The notes under the pieces were generated by a model that saw only the letters and a list, made by a program, of their open reading frames with translations, was not told where the DNA came from and did not search any database. A stretch of 64,000 nucleotides of DNA, taken from assembly GCF_012273895.1 (NCBI RefSeq), contig NC_052129.1, forward strand, positions 6,360,028-6,424,027, read 5' to 3'. How positions within the stretch are numbered: position 1 is the first letter of the stretch; every line of letters starts with the position of its first letter. This document shows, piece after piece, positions 1 through 11,910 of the stretch. Source of the DNA: Zerene cesonia (taxonomy: Eukaryota > Arthropoda > Insecta > Lepidoptera > Pieridae). The translations under genes were made by a program, and so were the position numbers.

Positions 1-1430
1 TGTACTTTCTTTCTTTGATTTTACCAGTTTTTGTAGACTATTGTTTCTATATTAAAAATTACAATATATACCATTGACTGATTGATTGAATATAATATAT
101 AAAAATGAAAATTAAATGTTTGCATTTAATTTTTTTATTTGTAATGCTAATTAAAGAAAAAAGATCGAAGTTTATTATGAAAAGCAATTTTGACACATTC
201 GGTTTTTCATTACTAGCCTAAAACTAAAATTAAGTTAAAATATTGAGACTCCGTAACTCTAGATACAGGAAGAGGTATGGTATATTTTCAAGTAATGTGA
301 GGAAACAAGTATGCCTATGGAACAACTTGTGCTCTCCACAGTAGATAATAATGACAGCTTGTAATTCATGGTTGTTTTTATTTTTATTACAAATCGTAAA
401 TACACTTGCTCTACATGCATAATCTTCAATTTTACTGAAAAGACATACAAAATTCATCAGATTGAATTTCACCCTGAAACACTATCAACTTTATTTTCAT
501 CATTAATTGTTTGATACATTCTATTTTAATTTCAGCTTTAGAGCTATAAAATAGAAATGTATTGCAACAGCAAAATGATAATTTAATTAGCAGAATATAA
601 AATAAATCATCTCAAAACAGCTGATGGCAATGTATTAGCCAACCTAGCATTGTGATATTATTAATTGGAACGTACGGAACGGTCGTCGTTTGACACGGTT
701 AAATGTCGTAATAATTATTGCTAGAGTAGTGAAAATAAGTCAATGAGTTAGTCATCGGTTAGATACTCATTTTAGCTCACGGTTTTCTTAGGTGCCCGAG
801 GGTAAGCTGTACAAAACTCTGTACAAAATTTCAAACAAAGATTTTGGATACACAAATAAATTATGCTCATACAAAAATTAGGAATTTATTGGAATTCTAT
901 AAATAGTAGAGACCATACAAGAATAGAGCAATTTTTAAATTAATCTTTCTTTATGAGATATGTTTTAATCAGAAATAAGAAATTTCAAAATGCCTACCAT
1001 CAGCCCGGATACTTATTCTCTAAATTACGCAACGGTAATTTGAAAACTAAAAAAAAATTTAATGAATTCGTGACGTGAAACGCGTGTTGTCTAAACAGAG
1101 CCAGCATTCAGACATCCTCTGGTCGCCGGCCGCAATTAGCCGCGGCGCGCATTAGCTACTTCCAATAATGACTGCAAATGAACATTTTGTACTAATAACA
1201 TCACTGTACGCTAGACTTTGCTTCGGTAAATAGCACTATTCAGTGTCTGACCGAAATAGTATTTGCATTGATATGATGAGCGCACTTGTTGAGTAATAAG
1301 TGGATAGGAGCTGCATTTTGAATGTATTTAGTTACTCGTGTTTCGGCCGCTTCTTCAAAGTCAATTCCTGTGGGAATGAGAAACTTTACTATATTTATAA
1401 TTTGTATGATGCAAGCTCGCAAAACTGAAA
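1..1430. other. AT-rich noncoding stretch
   Basis: I see no gene here. Reading frames are short and carry no recognisable protein motif. Positions 1080-1160 form a small GC-richer island (…gccggccgcaattagccgcggcgcgc…) in AT-rich surroundings, which could be regulatory, but nothing in the sequence proves it. Confidence 0.6.
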
Positions 1431-1700
1431 TCATATCATCATCATCATCATCAGCCTATATATATGTACCCACTGTTGGGACACAGGGCTCCTATGATGG
1501 TTTAGATGTCACATGTCGTCGAACTTTAAATTCTCGGACATGCCGGTTTCCTCACGATGTTTTTCTTCACCGTTTCGAGCAGTGGTGATGTTATCCACAT
1601 GTGCAGATAAATAGAAAAATCTATTTATTTCCTGCACGCTAGACCGGTCTCGAACCGCAACTTATCGATTTTGAAAGCTAAGTTACTATTACACCCAGAC
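1431..1700 (-). mobile_element. tRNA-derived SINE with (ATG)n tail, copy 1
   Basis: Read on the minus strand, the element starts near 1700 and ends in a TGATGATGATGATGATGAT tail at 1431-1452. An RNA polymerase III B-box-like motif, GGTTCGAGACC, lies close to the 5' end (around 1650). The body matches the element at 10812-11112: both share an ACATGTGACAT segment, a stretch that reads CTCACGATGTTTT or CTCATGATGTTTT on the plus strand, and the GGCTGATGATG end. It is non-coding and relies on LINE machinery to move. The 5' boundary is approximate and I could not find a target-site duplication, so this copy is older or truncated. Confidence 0.7.
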
Positions 1701-4700
1701 GAATTTGCTGCCACCGCTAGTAATATTAAGTACAATAGAGCTATAGAAGTTAAAAAGTTTAACCTAGCGGGTTAAACAGTAAACTGTGAAGCCACACGCT
1801 ACCACCGCTTAGGATTTCCGGTAACTCTACCCGCTGTGACCAAAACACACCACAGGTATTATTTTTGTGCCAGCATCATCGAAACCTGACCCGAGCATGA
1901 GGGGTTTCTGTTTGAATTCATTGTTTAATGTGTATAGCAATTGATAATCGAATTATATTTAACATAATTATGAAACAAACAAATCATTATTATACGAATA
2001 ATTGTACAAATTGAACAGTTTTGATAAAGATTTATTATTTTATTATACATTATACTGTAGGTACAAATAAAATACTGCTAACTAGATAAGAGATATAATG
2101 TCGAAAACGACACTAATTTTCATTAGTTGTGAATGGAAGTTTTGCAACATTCAGGAATGTGTTTTCACAATAAAAAACCATCAAGTTTCCGTTTTCTTAT
2201 TAATTCTTATATAAATAGCAAATGCCCTTATTTATTTTACCTGAATCATTACAATTGCACAATCTTTTAAGATCTGGTCTTATGATTCAGCTTCACAAGT
2301 CTATTTCTTAAGAGATAACGTTTAATGAAGTGTATGTCCCATTGAATGACGAAAGGCGGCCTAAGAGACAATTTTAACGCAAATTCGCCATTTGGAGTAC
2401 GGAGTAAGTTTTGCTTAGCTTTGTGAATTGGCGATGCAAAATTTGTAATACGACTTCCAAACGAGACGAATGTAGGGTTGAAAATATTGAATTCATAAAA
2501 AATAACTTAAAAGGATATAAAAAACAATGCCTTCATGTTTCACAGCAACATTTACTGTTCGAGCTTTAAGCTTACAATACTAGACCTAAAATAAAAGAAC
2601 GCGTCTTTAATATTGCAAATTTTTTTATCAAATTATATTACAATATAGAGTAATAACAATACAATTTGTTTCAGATGTGTGACGCAAATAAAATGAAAAC
2701 AAAGGACATAATGAAATGATTGTTTCGTTAATTTGTATTTTACATTACAATGCATATTTAAATTTGGCTACAGATTTATTTGCAATTGCAATTATATAAG
2801 TAAAGAATATATTATAGAAATACTGCTCAAATAATATTTTTCAAACAAAAATCCTGTTTTATGGAGAAAAATGTGATGTTTCTTATTTTCTATTGGTACT
2901 TTGTTATGCGCTTTGAAGTGTTATATTTTGTTATCTATACATTTTAATTATAAAAATATACATTATTAATAAACCCCTAAAGATAATTTAATAATTACCC
3001 AATGGATTCACGGATTCAAGTGTGTGTTCTTCTATTTATTTACTGACAATTACGTATTCCAGCAGACGCGCCCGTGAAACCGTCAGATCATTTACTAGCG
3101 GTCAATTTGCGGAGCGCTGTTACAATAATAATAATCATTCATATTTGGGAACCCTCGACCTTGCGGTGGTTACATCAACACTATCCTAAACAAATGCTCA
3201 ATAAATACACATCTATAATGGGAATTCATAGTATATACAAATAATATAAATATTGTTAGTAAATAACATAATTTTAATTAGCTTGACAGAGGACATGCAG
3301 TTCCAAAAGAATGTTTGTTAACCTATTGGTGACTATATTATCTCTATAGTTAGAAATTTTGAATGCTATAAAACTAAAAATTAAATTTATCTCTATAGTT
3401 TTAAAATTATTAAATTCTATATAAATTCTAAGAATTAAGACGACTACATCGGTACATCACAGACTCATGACCTATATTAATTACAAGCAAATTTTTCTTA
3501 ATATATCTCTTGGAAACGCGCCGGCGCCGGCTGCGGCGCATCCCGTGGTGTGGATATCTTGTTACTTCGAGCTATAGAATAAAACTATATGGCAGTCTGT
3601 TACCAAACAAATGGACACCTGTTGGTTGAACTGCTACAAATTAAAAAAAAAACCCACAAAATTGCTAAACGAAATTTGAATATTTTCGTTTTAAGGATAT
3701 TCTCATTAAACTAAAAAACGTTTTATCTATGTACGTAACGTATTATGTAGTATGATAGAAAACAGTTTCGTAAATTAATCAGAAACAACAAAATTTAAAA
3801 TCATGCAATTTTGTTTTAATAACAGCGCTGTAATAATGCAGCCTTAATGAGAAGACAAAGCAGAGGATCTCCGAGCCGATATAAATTAGCGAGTATTTCG
3901 GAGCCGCCATAAGTGGGGCAACTGGGGCATACATTAGCCAATCTCTTAATGCAGCTAACGTGGCTGAAAGCTTTTTGATATTAAACTTATTTTCCGATAT
4001 AAATACCGTAAGCCGAGACTGCACTTCACTTAAATTTGCGTTTCCTAAAATTATACGAGACTGCGATCGAAATATTAAATTCTGACGATAAAGACTCGGG
4101 GCTCGAGGCGTAGGCTGAGGAGAAAAGTATAGAAATCTTTTTCATGTTTTATCCTTTTCTCTGTTATTCATCGCATTTGATCCGCGAAAGAATAAACATT
4201 CTTAGATTTTGTTAACGTTAATGTAAATGTGTAATTTGTAAGTATGTATTTATGTAAATGTGCATTACTATTATTGAACTTTGTACAATTAGCGAAACAT
4301 TTTATGTCTACACTTGAATTTATTCTGAACACAATTTAACATGAAATGAAAAAAAGTTTAAAGTTTAAAGCAAATAGTTGCGACGTCTTTCATGAAATAA
4401 CGTAAATTCATGAACGTATGAATATAGATAATTCGTGAAATCCTTCATGGAATATGATATAACGTCCATCTGAACTTAACAACAAGTAGGTCAGCAGTCT
4501 GTGGCCGACCGAATCGCACCAGTTTCGCATTCACTTTGGAAGACAGCTAAAAGGAAATATTAAAATGAAATCCATATATAACATAAACGAAACCACTAGC
4601 TTAGTTTAGTTATTTGAAATCGTTGATATATATTTTATAAATTCCGCCCATTATCAACTATACAATTGAATGTATTTTAATAATTTAAGGCTTAATTTGA

Positions 4701-4919
4701 TAACGTTAAGTTTCAATTGTTTGTACTTTTATTTTTCTACGTCAATGTTTTTGACGGTTTCTTTTATTGGAAAATTTATAACAAAAATATATAAATTATT
4801 TCAGAATGATTTATTGATTATTAGTTTATTAATAATTATGAAAACTAGTTAATTGATACAAGTATCGGTTCAAAAAAAGACTTTGATAAATCACTCACTC
4901 GGCACAATTTAACATGTTA
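1701..4919. other. AT-rich noncoding stretch
   Basis: No gene is supported. There are A/T homopolymer runs and small GC islands, for example around 3520-3545 (gcgccggcgccggctgcggcgc). Frames such as the one at 3779-4024 have no protein-like composition. I see nothing else to annotate. Confidence 0.6.
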
Positions 4920-5215
4920 CTTATCCAGCGCGCACCGGGGATGAACCACTTCCCCACAGAAAACCGGCATAGTATTAGCGTGCTACTCGAGTGGGCGAAC
5001 CGGAGGCCGTTTCCACGCCTTTCCCAAACCATTCATTCTTTTCAGTCGTCAGTCCTTTCCTTATTCTTTCTTTCTTATTTTCCATCCTATCTCTTTCCCC
5101 TTAAAAGTCAGCAGCGCATTCGCAGAAATAGTGGCTCTGCGAATGCTCATGGGTTGTGGTGTTCGCGTGCCATCAGGCGAACCACCATCTCAGTCGCCCG
5201 CTGTAACACAAAAAT
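4920..5215 (+). repeat. Interspersed non-autonomous repeat, family copy 1
   Basis: This stretch belongs to the same family as 18108-18345, 24487-24600 and (reverse strand) 40822-40866. Shared blocks are a head near CAGCGCGCACCGGGGATGA, a middle CCCACAGAAAACCGGC, a region ending in CCTTTCCCAAACC, and a distal GCAACGCA/GCAGCGCAT block. It ends near an A-rich tail (ctgtaacacaaaaa, 5205-5216). The open frame at 4914-5345 only reflects the GC content of the repeat and shows no domain. I know this layout as a common lepidopteran interspersed repeat but cannot name the family. Confidence 0.6.
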
Positions 5216-5682
5216 ATCGATTAATCGCCTGAGCATTTCCAACGATTTTCCACAATCATCAGACATGCAGTATGATGAACATAAAGCCAGCTGGTTATAC
5301 GGTCGCGTCTCGCACTACACCGACCGCTACGACCTCTCTACTTAAAACTTAAAACTTTTATGTTCATGTGTCATGTGTCTCTGTAACTTTCAATTTTACA
5401 GCCTGATTTTAATCACACTTAACATATTTTATCGTCTCCGCGATTCTTTGCTTTTAAAGTTTGTATCTACACGAGTATCCTTTTTTATACGTAATATCTA
5501 TCACAATGCGGTATAGAGATAAACGGATAAATTAGTATTAGACTGTAGTGTTCATCTTAGAAGACAAGAGCACAAATATGAAAAGTTTCAGTTTAAAAAC
5601 CATTACGTCATTTAAAAACAAATTTATAGAAGTTTTTTTGTATTAACCCTTTCTTTTTTATGGTTTATTTTTCGACGTATCT

Positions 5683-5890
5683 GAAATGAAATGAAATGAA
5701 ATGATTTGAAATGAAATGATTTATTTATTTCCATATTTAAACAATACAATCAAATACAATCAAAAGAAATAGATGTAATATATGAATAGTTGGCACTTTA
5801 TAAAGATACACTAGTTCCCACACTAGGATTCCCTGTGTTGTGGGCAACTAGTCTCTTCCGATGTTACAGAAATTTTTAATTTCTAAAGAT
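5683..5890 (-). repeat. Retroposon 3' end with ATTTC microsatellite tail
   Basis: On the minus strand the sequence runs from a GTTGCCCACAACACAGGG block, through ATGGAAATAAATAAATCATTTCATTTC, into a pentanucleotide (ATTTC)n tail at 5683-5725. A unique body followed by AATAAA-like sequence and a short tandem tail is typical of a 5'-truncated non-LTR retrotransposon or SINE. No coding sequence remains and the family is not identified. Confidence 0.5.
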
Positions 5891-5976
5891 TATAAGCTAT
5901 ACATTGCAGTGTAAGAAATAAATAAAAAAAAAGTTACATTAAAAACAAAAGTAAGATATTTATCAAACTCCAGTGG

Positions 5977-5977
<1 letters not shown>

Positions 5978-6017
<40 letters not shown>
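5978..6017. repeat. (TG)n microsatellite
   Basis: An uninterrupted alternating TG run of about 40 bases. Such tracts are length-polymorphic and can adopt Z-DNA. Confidence 0.97.
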
Positions 6018-6018
<1 letters not shown>

Positions 6019-7790
6019 ATCTATCAAATGCATCCATTATCAATCCATTTCGTTTATCTATATATTAAAATCTTTGATATATATAGATATGATGTACGTA
6101 AATCTGCTTATAATCTGTTTTTTATGTTCTCTACAAACATTTAGCAATTTTTGAGCTAATCTTTCTGGAAGCGTGTCCGATAATTCGAATGCTGAAGTTA
6201 AACTTAGTAAGAGGGAGACCATGGTGAATATAATTCATTCACTCGTGACACTGTAATGATGTATGTGATACAGATAATAAATAGCTAATATACACGAGTG
6301 TCAAGAGCCGCGACTCGTGTCAAGTGTCAGTTACAGTCTCGACGGCTCTCAGATGTCGCCGATCGGAGATAGTGGACGGCTGGACCGAGCCTGCTGGCTG
6401 CATACTTGGGACTTCCATTCATAAAGGTATTGTTTCATATTCAATACGCATCCACAGAGCATAAACATCCAGTATGCTGGGAATTTCTGTAATCTAAAAA
6501 TGTAATGAAAAATATCTACAAACACTACAGACAAAAAGTATTTGACATTCATATAATATAGACTTATATATTGTAAAAAAACAATTCACCTCATTACCCG
6601 CCCTTTTCAAACAATTATTGACTTGTACTTGACACATTAGTGACTTTGAGCAACTGATAAGCACTCATACCGGCTACTAGTGTACCTAAACTCATCACAA
6701 TATTAGTGTTGACAGTCTCTTTGGAGTCTAGACTGTAAAGAGTATTGTACACATGCGAGTGCCAAAAGATACAATAATCAAGGGACATTGTGCTAGCCTT
6801 ATCATTTCTATAAGATCCACAGCAAGCAACATATAATACGAGCATATGTTCATTGTATTGTAATGTATTCTCGTCAATGTTTATACTAGATATATAAATA
6901 GTGATGTAATAATACAGCTGATGTGGTCTCAGCAGGGGCGTATAAATGTGTCACAGATAGCGCTGGCTTGGCTAATTCTCGAGCCTCGCTTATCGGTACA
7001 GCAGTATCGCTTCATTGTAGCTCCGTTATATTATATACTATATATTATTTTAGCCCGCTTCAAATAAGCGCTTTAGGCTGACGCTATCGTTTATGGTTTT
7101 CATTTCATTAGAAATACATTGTAACAACAATCACTGCATATCCAATGCAAAAAATTAATATTTTGAATATTTAAGTCACGAAGTACTGTATCTAGGTTGT
7201 GACCTTGATGATATATATGTATTATTATTAAATATATATTTAATGTTTTTCCTTAAGGTAACAAACTCTTTTTTGAAACATTTTTGATATGTTTAAGGAC
7301 AATAATTTCTACTTGAGGCTACAGTATTAGGTATGGTATCTCAATAAAACTAAGTTATAGACTCGAGTGAAGCCAGTGAACTGAAGAAAGTTGCATAAGT
7401 TACTGGCTTAATTGTAGTTGCTATTAATTATAATATTTTTAATGAATATGTCGTAGAGATATTATTATTTTTATAATTAATGACACCACCGCTTCGCTTG
7501 GTAATGTCGTAGGTGGATCTAACTTATTAAGATACATATTTAATCCTATATTAAAAAAATATATACTTTTGCCAAGAGTAACAGAATTGTATATTGCATT
7601 AAACCAAACATTACAGATAATGCGTTTCAAACTTTATTTAAAAAGTTTTCACATAAAATTTCTTGTTAAGCTAATATAAATAGTAGTTAAGTATTGAATA
7701 TCAATATTTCGTCATTAACATGTTCTATATTAAACTTAAAATGGTTTACATTATATTGGTTTAATTATAGTTTTTAACATAATGGAACAA
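6018..7790. other. Noncoding stretch
   Basis: No gene is supported. A GC-richer patch at 6330-6430 has a CAG that could act as a splice acceptor and a GT after AAAG, but its frames are short and I recognise no protein. Around 6900-7030 is a second mixed-composition patch. The remainder is AT-rich. Confidence 0.5.
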
Positions 7791-7861
7791 GCATCGGTGG
7801 TTCAGTGGTAGAATGCTCGCCTGCCACGCGGGCGGCCCGGGTTCGATTCCCGGCCGATGCA
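7791..7861 (+). tRNA. tRNA-Gly (anticodon GCC)
   Basis: This is a complete cytosolic tRNA gene that decodes GGC and GGU glycine codons. The acceptor stem GCATCGG pairs with CCGATGC and is followed by discriminator base A at 7861. The anticodon loop is CTGCCAC, with the GCC anticodon at 7823-7825. The internal polymerase III promoter is intact: A box TGGTTCAGTGG at 7798-7808 and B box GGTTCGATTCC at 7840-7850. There is no intron, and the CCA end is not encoded, as expected for a eukaryotic nuclear tRNA. A T6 terminator follows 5 bases later. It stands alone in a gene desert with no clustered tRNAs. Stem pairing and loops are all standard, so I regard it as functional. Confidence 0.97.
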
Positions 7862-7865
7862 GACA

Positions 7866-7871
7866 TTTTTT
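7866..7871 (+). terminator. Pol III T6 terminator of tRNA-Gly
   Basis: A run of six T residues begins five bases after the tRNA discriminator base, the usual RNA polymerase III termination signal. Confidence 0.9.
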
Positions 7872-8204
7872 ATCTTTATACCATAAGCATAAAAAATGTC
7901 AATTATTATAAAATTATTATAGATCGACTCTACCAGATCACAATTTTGAGTTGATTTTACCATGTTTACGTTCACGAATCAAATCTTGACTTAGCTTTTT
8001 CTAATTGAACCTGATCGAAAAATTAACGATATTTTTAAATAAAAGCAAGGTAATTAACAGTTTTTAATTAATAGTAAATACGTAAAGCTCCGCTCTATTG
8101 TTTCTTTCTCAATGTCTCACTTTATCTTATGCAAAGTATACGTAAGGAAATTATTTAATTCTGCCGATCTTAATCGTGCCAATTCCATAAACTCATGAAA
8201 TCAT

Positions 8205-8320
8205 TATCTTGTCACCGAACCTTGATAAGTGTACAAAGTATGTATTAAATCTGTCCGTTTAAAGTGGGTCAAAATCGAGTACAAACACACATGTGAATCT
8301 AATATAAGCGTGTTAAAGAC
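8205..8320 (+). repeat. LINE-type 3' tail repeat, GTGGGTCAAAATCG family
   Basis: It contains CTGTCCGTTTAAAGTGGGTC AAAATCGAGT. The same block occurs at 53640-53740 on this strand and at 20095-20215 on the opposite strand. The pattern of a conserved 3' end with variable 5' truncation is that of a non-LTR retrotransposon tail; no coding part is left. Confidence 0.6.
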
Positions 8321-8980
8321 TTGCTTATCTACCTTTTATTCAAAAGGTTAGCATAATAAAGCCAGATGAATGTTTATTAACAAAATACATAAAACTTTGG
8401 AACTCGAGAATAGGCACAAAGTAATTAATTACAGAACTGAAATTAGTTAAACTTAACATTCAAACAAATATCATATTTCTGCGCTAAAACGTTCTGAACT
8501 CGTGAATGCTTGCGGAGCACTTCGCGACTCGTCGCCGAACTTTCATTGGATTTTGCTGGAATGTTTCAAAGAGTCTATAGAATATGTTAGCTCTTACTTA
8601 ATACAGTATACTTATATCATTAATGTCTTAGCAAGTCACACTGCTGACTGCACAATGCTTGCACCTGAAGGAAAATGTAGTATGGTTGTATTATAGGTAC
8701 ATTCTTATTATGTTCTCAGCATTTTTACGTAAATTATTAATTGTTGTTAAATGCATGAGTGTATGTGTCAGTCTAGTTAAATACCTCAACCCGGAAGGTT
8801 GTTTCATTTATACTACGAGGTGTTATAGATACTAGCTCTCACCCCGGCTCCTCTCTAGTTGACTGTGCTACTGACGGACGTGTCCCAGATTCATTAATGA
8901 TATTAGAAGTAGTATAGTAGTATGTCATTCGTGTTAGAAGTATTGATACTAATATAAACAATTCCGCATTGCATCGATTT
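8321..8980. other. Noncoding stretch
   Basis: No gene or recognisable repeat is seen. The frame at 8502-8696 has no motif and no splice context. Confidence 0.5.
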
Positions 8981-9187
8981 TTATTATCACTACATAGTAT
9001 AAAACAAAGTCGCTTTCTTTGCCCCTATGTCTATATATGCTTCAATGTTGAAAACTAAGCAACGGATTTTGATGGTTTTTTTCTTTTAATAGATAGAATT
9101 AATTCCAGAGAAAGCTTTATATCTATCATAACATCTATTAAACTACTCCGAATTTAACGCATGCAGAGCCGCGGGTAAAAGCTAGTT
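8981..9187 (-). repeat. Interspersed tail repeat ending in AACTAGCTTTTACCCGCGG
   Basis: On the minus strand it starts AACTAGCTTTTACCCGCGGC and ends with an ATACTATGTAGTGATAA block. I know this arrangement as an abundant lepidopteran non-autonomous repeat. Its start resembles the ACTAGCTGCGCCCCGCGG heads at 22913, 23098 and 52851. It is noncoding. Confidence 0.6.
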
Positions 9188-10801
9188 AACGTATAAAAAA
9201 GACAAGTCTTTGAATTTTTGCAATATTTGATCAAATGGCTATAGTTCTGCGAAGAAAATATTCTTTTGTTGTCAAAATTACAAAAGAATCGCCCACGCTA
9301 CATTCCCGAAAATAATCAATGGACAAGAAATAAACTAGACTTTTATTGTTCTTAAGAAAATATCTTTGTTATATTTGGTTAAATTACTTTGGAACGCTTC
9401 TATTTTTTTTGTGTTTGCTAACGCAAACAGAGTTATGTATATTTTTACGAAGCATCCAGAAGTTGAAACTTATAAACAGAGATGTTATGTAAGTTGGTAT
9501 TAGTACAGAAATGGCGCAGTATAATGTCAATTATACTGAATAGCTTTCATTATGAGTCTGTGATGTAGAAAAATGTTCAAACAAAAAATTAGTAGTAAAA
9601 ATATTTGAGCAGGTGCTACCGAATAGTCAATATCAAATATATAAAAAGGTTAAGTAAAGGTTCTCCATTCGACTGGATTTTTTCCCTCATACATGGCGTC
9701 ATAACGTGTTACTGGGTGAATCTATTTTGATGATTTTTTTTTTATTTGAAAGATGCCTTCCTTGAGTTCATAATTAAGTGATAGTCTTGTTCTGAAGATT
9801 TGAAGGTGGCTGTTTTTTAATAATTATTGCATTCCATATTTTTATATAGTTAGGTACTTATCCAAAACAGACCGTAAACATGAAACATACAAGCTTGCAC
9901 ACCGCACACCGCACACCGCACTCATCACAATACTAAGAAAAACTCCGCAGTTTCCCCTCTTCATTATAACTGTTACTAGTCCGGGTCAAGAGCTGAACAA
10001 AAAACGTAGCATTTTACCTGTTCCTTGGCTGACAGCTGTCCTGTCCCTGACAAATGACCCTCGGCCTGAAATATAGTTCGCGCGGCTGCTCGGGTACGGT
10101 TTTGTGTTGTTTTGACGAGTGAACACCGAACTTGTTCTCGCCTTCCATTTTCTTGTTTCGATTTTACGCAAATTTTAAGAATAAGAGAGTTTTTAATGTA
10201 AGTTTATTTATATAACTATCAAAGTTTAATCTTAAAAGCGTATATCTAACATTAATTATACATTATATAACAGGAAACGATCAGAATAATGATAGTTAAA
10301 TCTGTTTATCGATTTGGCTAGGATTAAAATGTCGGTAGGGAAGTAGCAATGTAAGTAACATAGACAAACGATGGTTCCATTTAAATCGCTTATTAAAATT
10401 CATGAACTTTTAGATCATAAGGGACTGCAATGTTTAGGATCAATCTATCTACTCAATATTTGAAAGAGAGTCAACTCAATGACACCACTGCAATAACTTA
10501 AGAACGGCTGAACAGATTTCACGATGTTATAATTATATTTCTATTTGTCACTGATTGGATTGGAGCCGGTGAGAAAATGTTTGTAAGTTCTATGTAGTTT
10601 CATTCTAATTTCGATGTGTCAAAACTCAGAAAAACCTTTGAAAAAGGCTAAGAAATTACGTAGTTTAATCTGCATGTGCATCTTAAGCCGTAGAATAATT
10701 TTCTTCCTTTCACTAGGTACCCATTGATCACATGCTATCTACCTGATATTAAATAACGACTTAAAAGATTGTAATTAAAAGTATACAATAAAACTATACA
10801 T
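9188..10801. other. Noncoding stretch with a 7-bp minisatellite
   Basis: No gene is supported. At 9897-9917 there are three perfect head-to-tail copies of GCACACC. The rest is AT-rich unique-looking sequence. Confidence 0.55.
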
Positions 10802-10811
10802 GTAGCAATCT

Positions 10812-11112
10812 CATAATCATCAGCCCCTTTATGTTCCCAGTGCTGGCAAAGGCCTCCTATGAAGGTTCAGGCCATAATCCACCACGCTGGCCAAGTGCAA
10901 GTTGGCATATGTCACATGTCGTCGAAATTTTTGATTCTTGGAAATGTCGGATTCCTCATGATGTTTTCCATCACTGCTTTGAGCAGTGGTGATTTTACAC
11001 ATGCAGTTAAATTGAAAAATCAATTTATCTCCTACCCGCTCGACTGGTCTCGAACCCCGACTTGTCGATTTTAAGTCCGGTGTTCTCACCACTGAGCCAT
11101 CACTGGTTTTAA
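10812..11112 (-). mobile_element. tRNA-derived SINE with target-site duplication, copy 2
   Basis: This is a full-length-looking 301-bp SINE on the minus strand. Its head reads CCAGTGATGGCTCAGTGGTG and contains an A-box-like TGGCTCAGTGG and a B box GGTTCGAGACC, so it is tRNA-derived and polymerase III promoted. Its end (GGGGCTGATGATTAT) corresponds to the ATG-rich tail of the copy at 1431-1700. A perfect 10-bp target-site duplication, GTAGCAATCT, flanks it at 10802-10811 and 11113-11122, which fixes both boundaries. Frames crossing it, 10829-11146 on the minus strand and 10859-11074 on the plus strand, are not genes. Confidence 0.85.
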
Positions 11113-11122
11113 GTAGCAATCT

Positions 11123-11728
11123 ACTAATCACATATTCCTTAAACATAACGGTTTAACTAATATCTTGATAAAGAGTAAAGAACCTTCGATAACCCGATTT
11201 TTAATCATTCATTTCATATACATCCAAACACAAATATTGAGACAAAAAATATTCTTATCGGTTATTCGCAAACTGTTATAAATATGACCTTAGCTGGGAC
11301 TCGCTTCAATCTGTCCAACAGATAAGGGCTTTTTATAACGGTTACTAGAAATAAATTCAAATTGTTATCCAAAAAACGAATAATGAATAAGTTTATCTGT
11401 TATCGCCTTTGCTCTAAATCAGCTCCCTTTTCGTTCGTTCGTTCGTTCTATCGTTGATTACTTGAAAATAATACTGAAATTTATCGTGGTGCACGGTTGT
11501 GATATTTGAAAAAAAAAAAACAGGCCAAGTGTACGTGTATAGTATATAGCTAACAATGCATAGGTACCTGTACAATAACTTAACTATTTTGTGCAAGTTT
11601 TGTATCAGCTAAATAAATTCTTATATTATATTGTTATTCTCCATAAATAGTTTATTCTTTCTTGCATTAAATTTGTCCCGGCAACGAAAACAAATCAGTA
11701 TACGTCCACCAAGTCGAAAGAAACGAAA
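11123..11728. other. Noncoding stretch with (TCGT)n tract
   Basis: No gene is supported. A TCGT tetranucleotide run lies at 11431-11449 and an A12 run near 11510. Confidence 0.55.
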
Positions 11729-11910
11729 CAAATAATTCGAATTGATAACCCGCCTCCCTTTCTTTTTAAGTTCGTGAAAAGAGAATGTTTAATTCTAGTA
11801 TGTAATATATATTTTATTACAGTATTGGTGCTATAATATGTAGTAATACATATTTCTCTTTTCACGAACTTAAAAAGAAACGGAGGCGGGTTATCAATTC
11901 GAATTATTTG
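11729..11910. mobile_element. 182-bp foldback (long inverted repeat) element
   Basis: Two 57-nt arms, 11729-11785 and 11854-11910, are reverse complements with a single mismatch (C/C at 11758 against 11881). They are separated by a 68-nt AT-rich spacer. The arms include AATAATTCGAATTGATAACC at the outer side and TTCGTGAAAAGAGAA at the inner side. The layout fits a foldback/MITE-type DNA transposon, or a transcribed hairpin that could be diced into small RNAs. I could not read a convincing target-site duplication immediately outside the arms. Near identity of the arms suggests recent origin or arm-to-arm correction. Confidence 0.8.

Noticed and set aside
1440..1455. (ATC)n run considered as an independent microsatellite
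   Set aside because: It is the 3' tail of the minus-strand SINE, not an independent locus.
4914..5345. 143-codon plus-strand frame
   Set aside because: It translates an interspersed repeat that recurs at 18108, 24487 and 40822; it has no domain and a composition set by the repeat.
6349..6552. Short frames and splice-like motifs in a GC patch
   Set aside because: A CAG and a GT after AAAG are present, but the coding potential between them is weak in every frame and nothing is recognisable.
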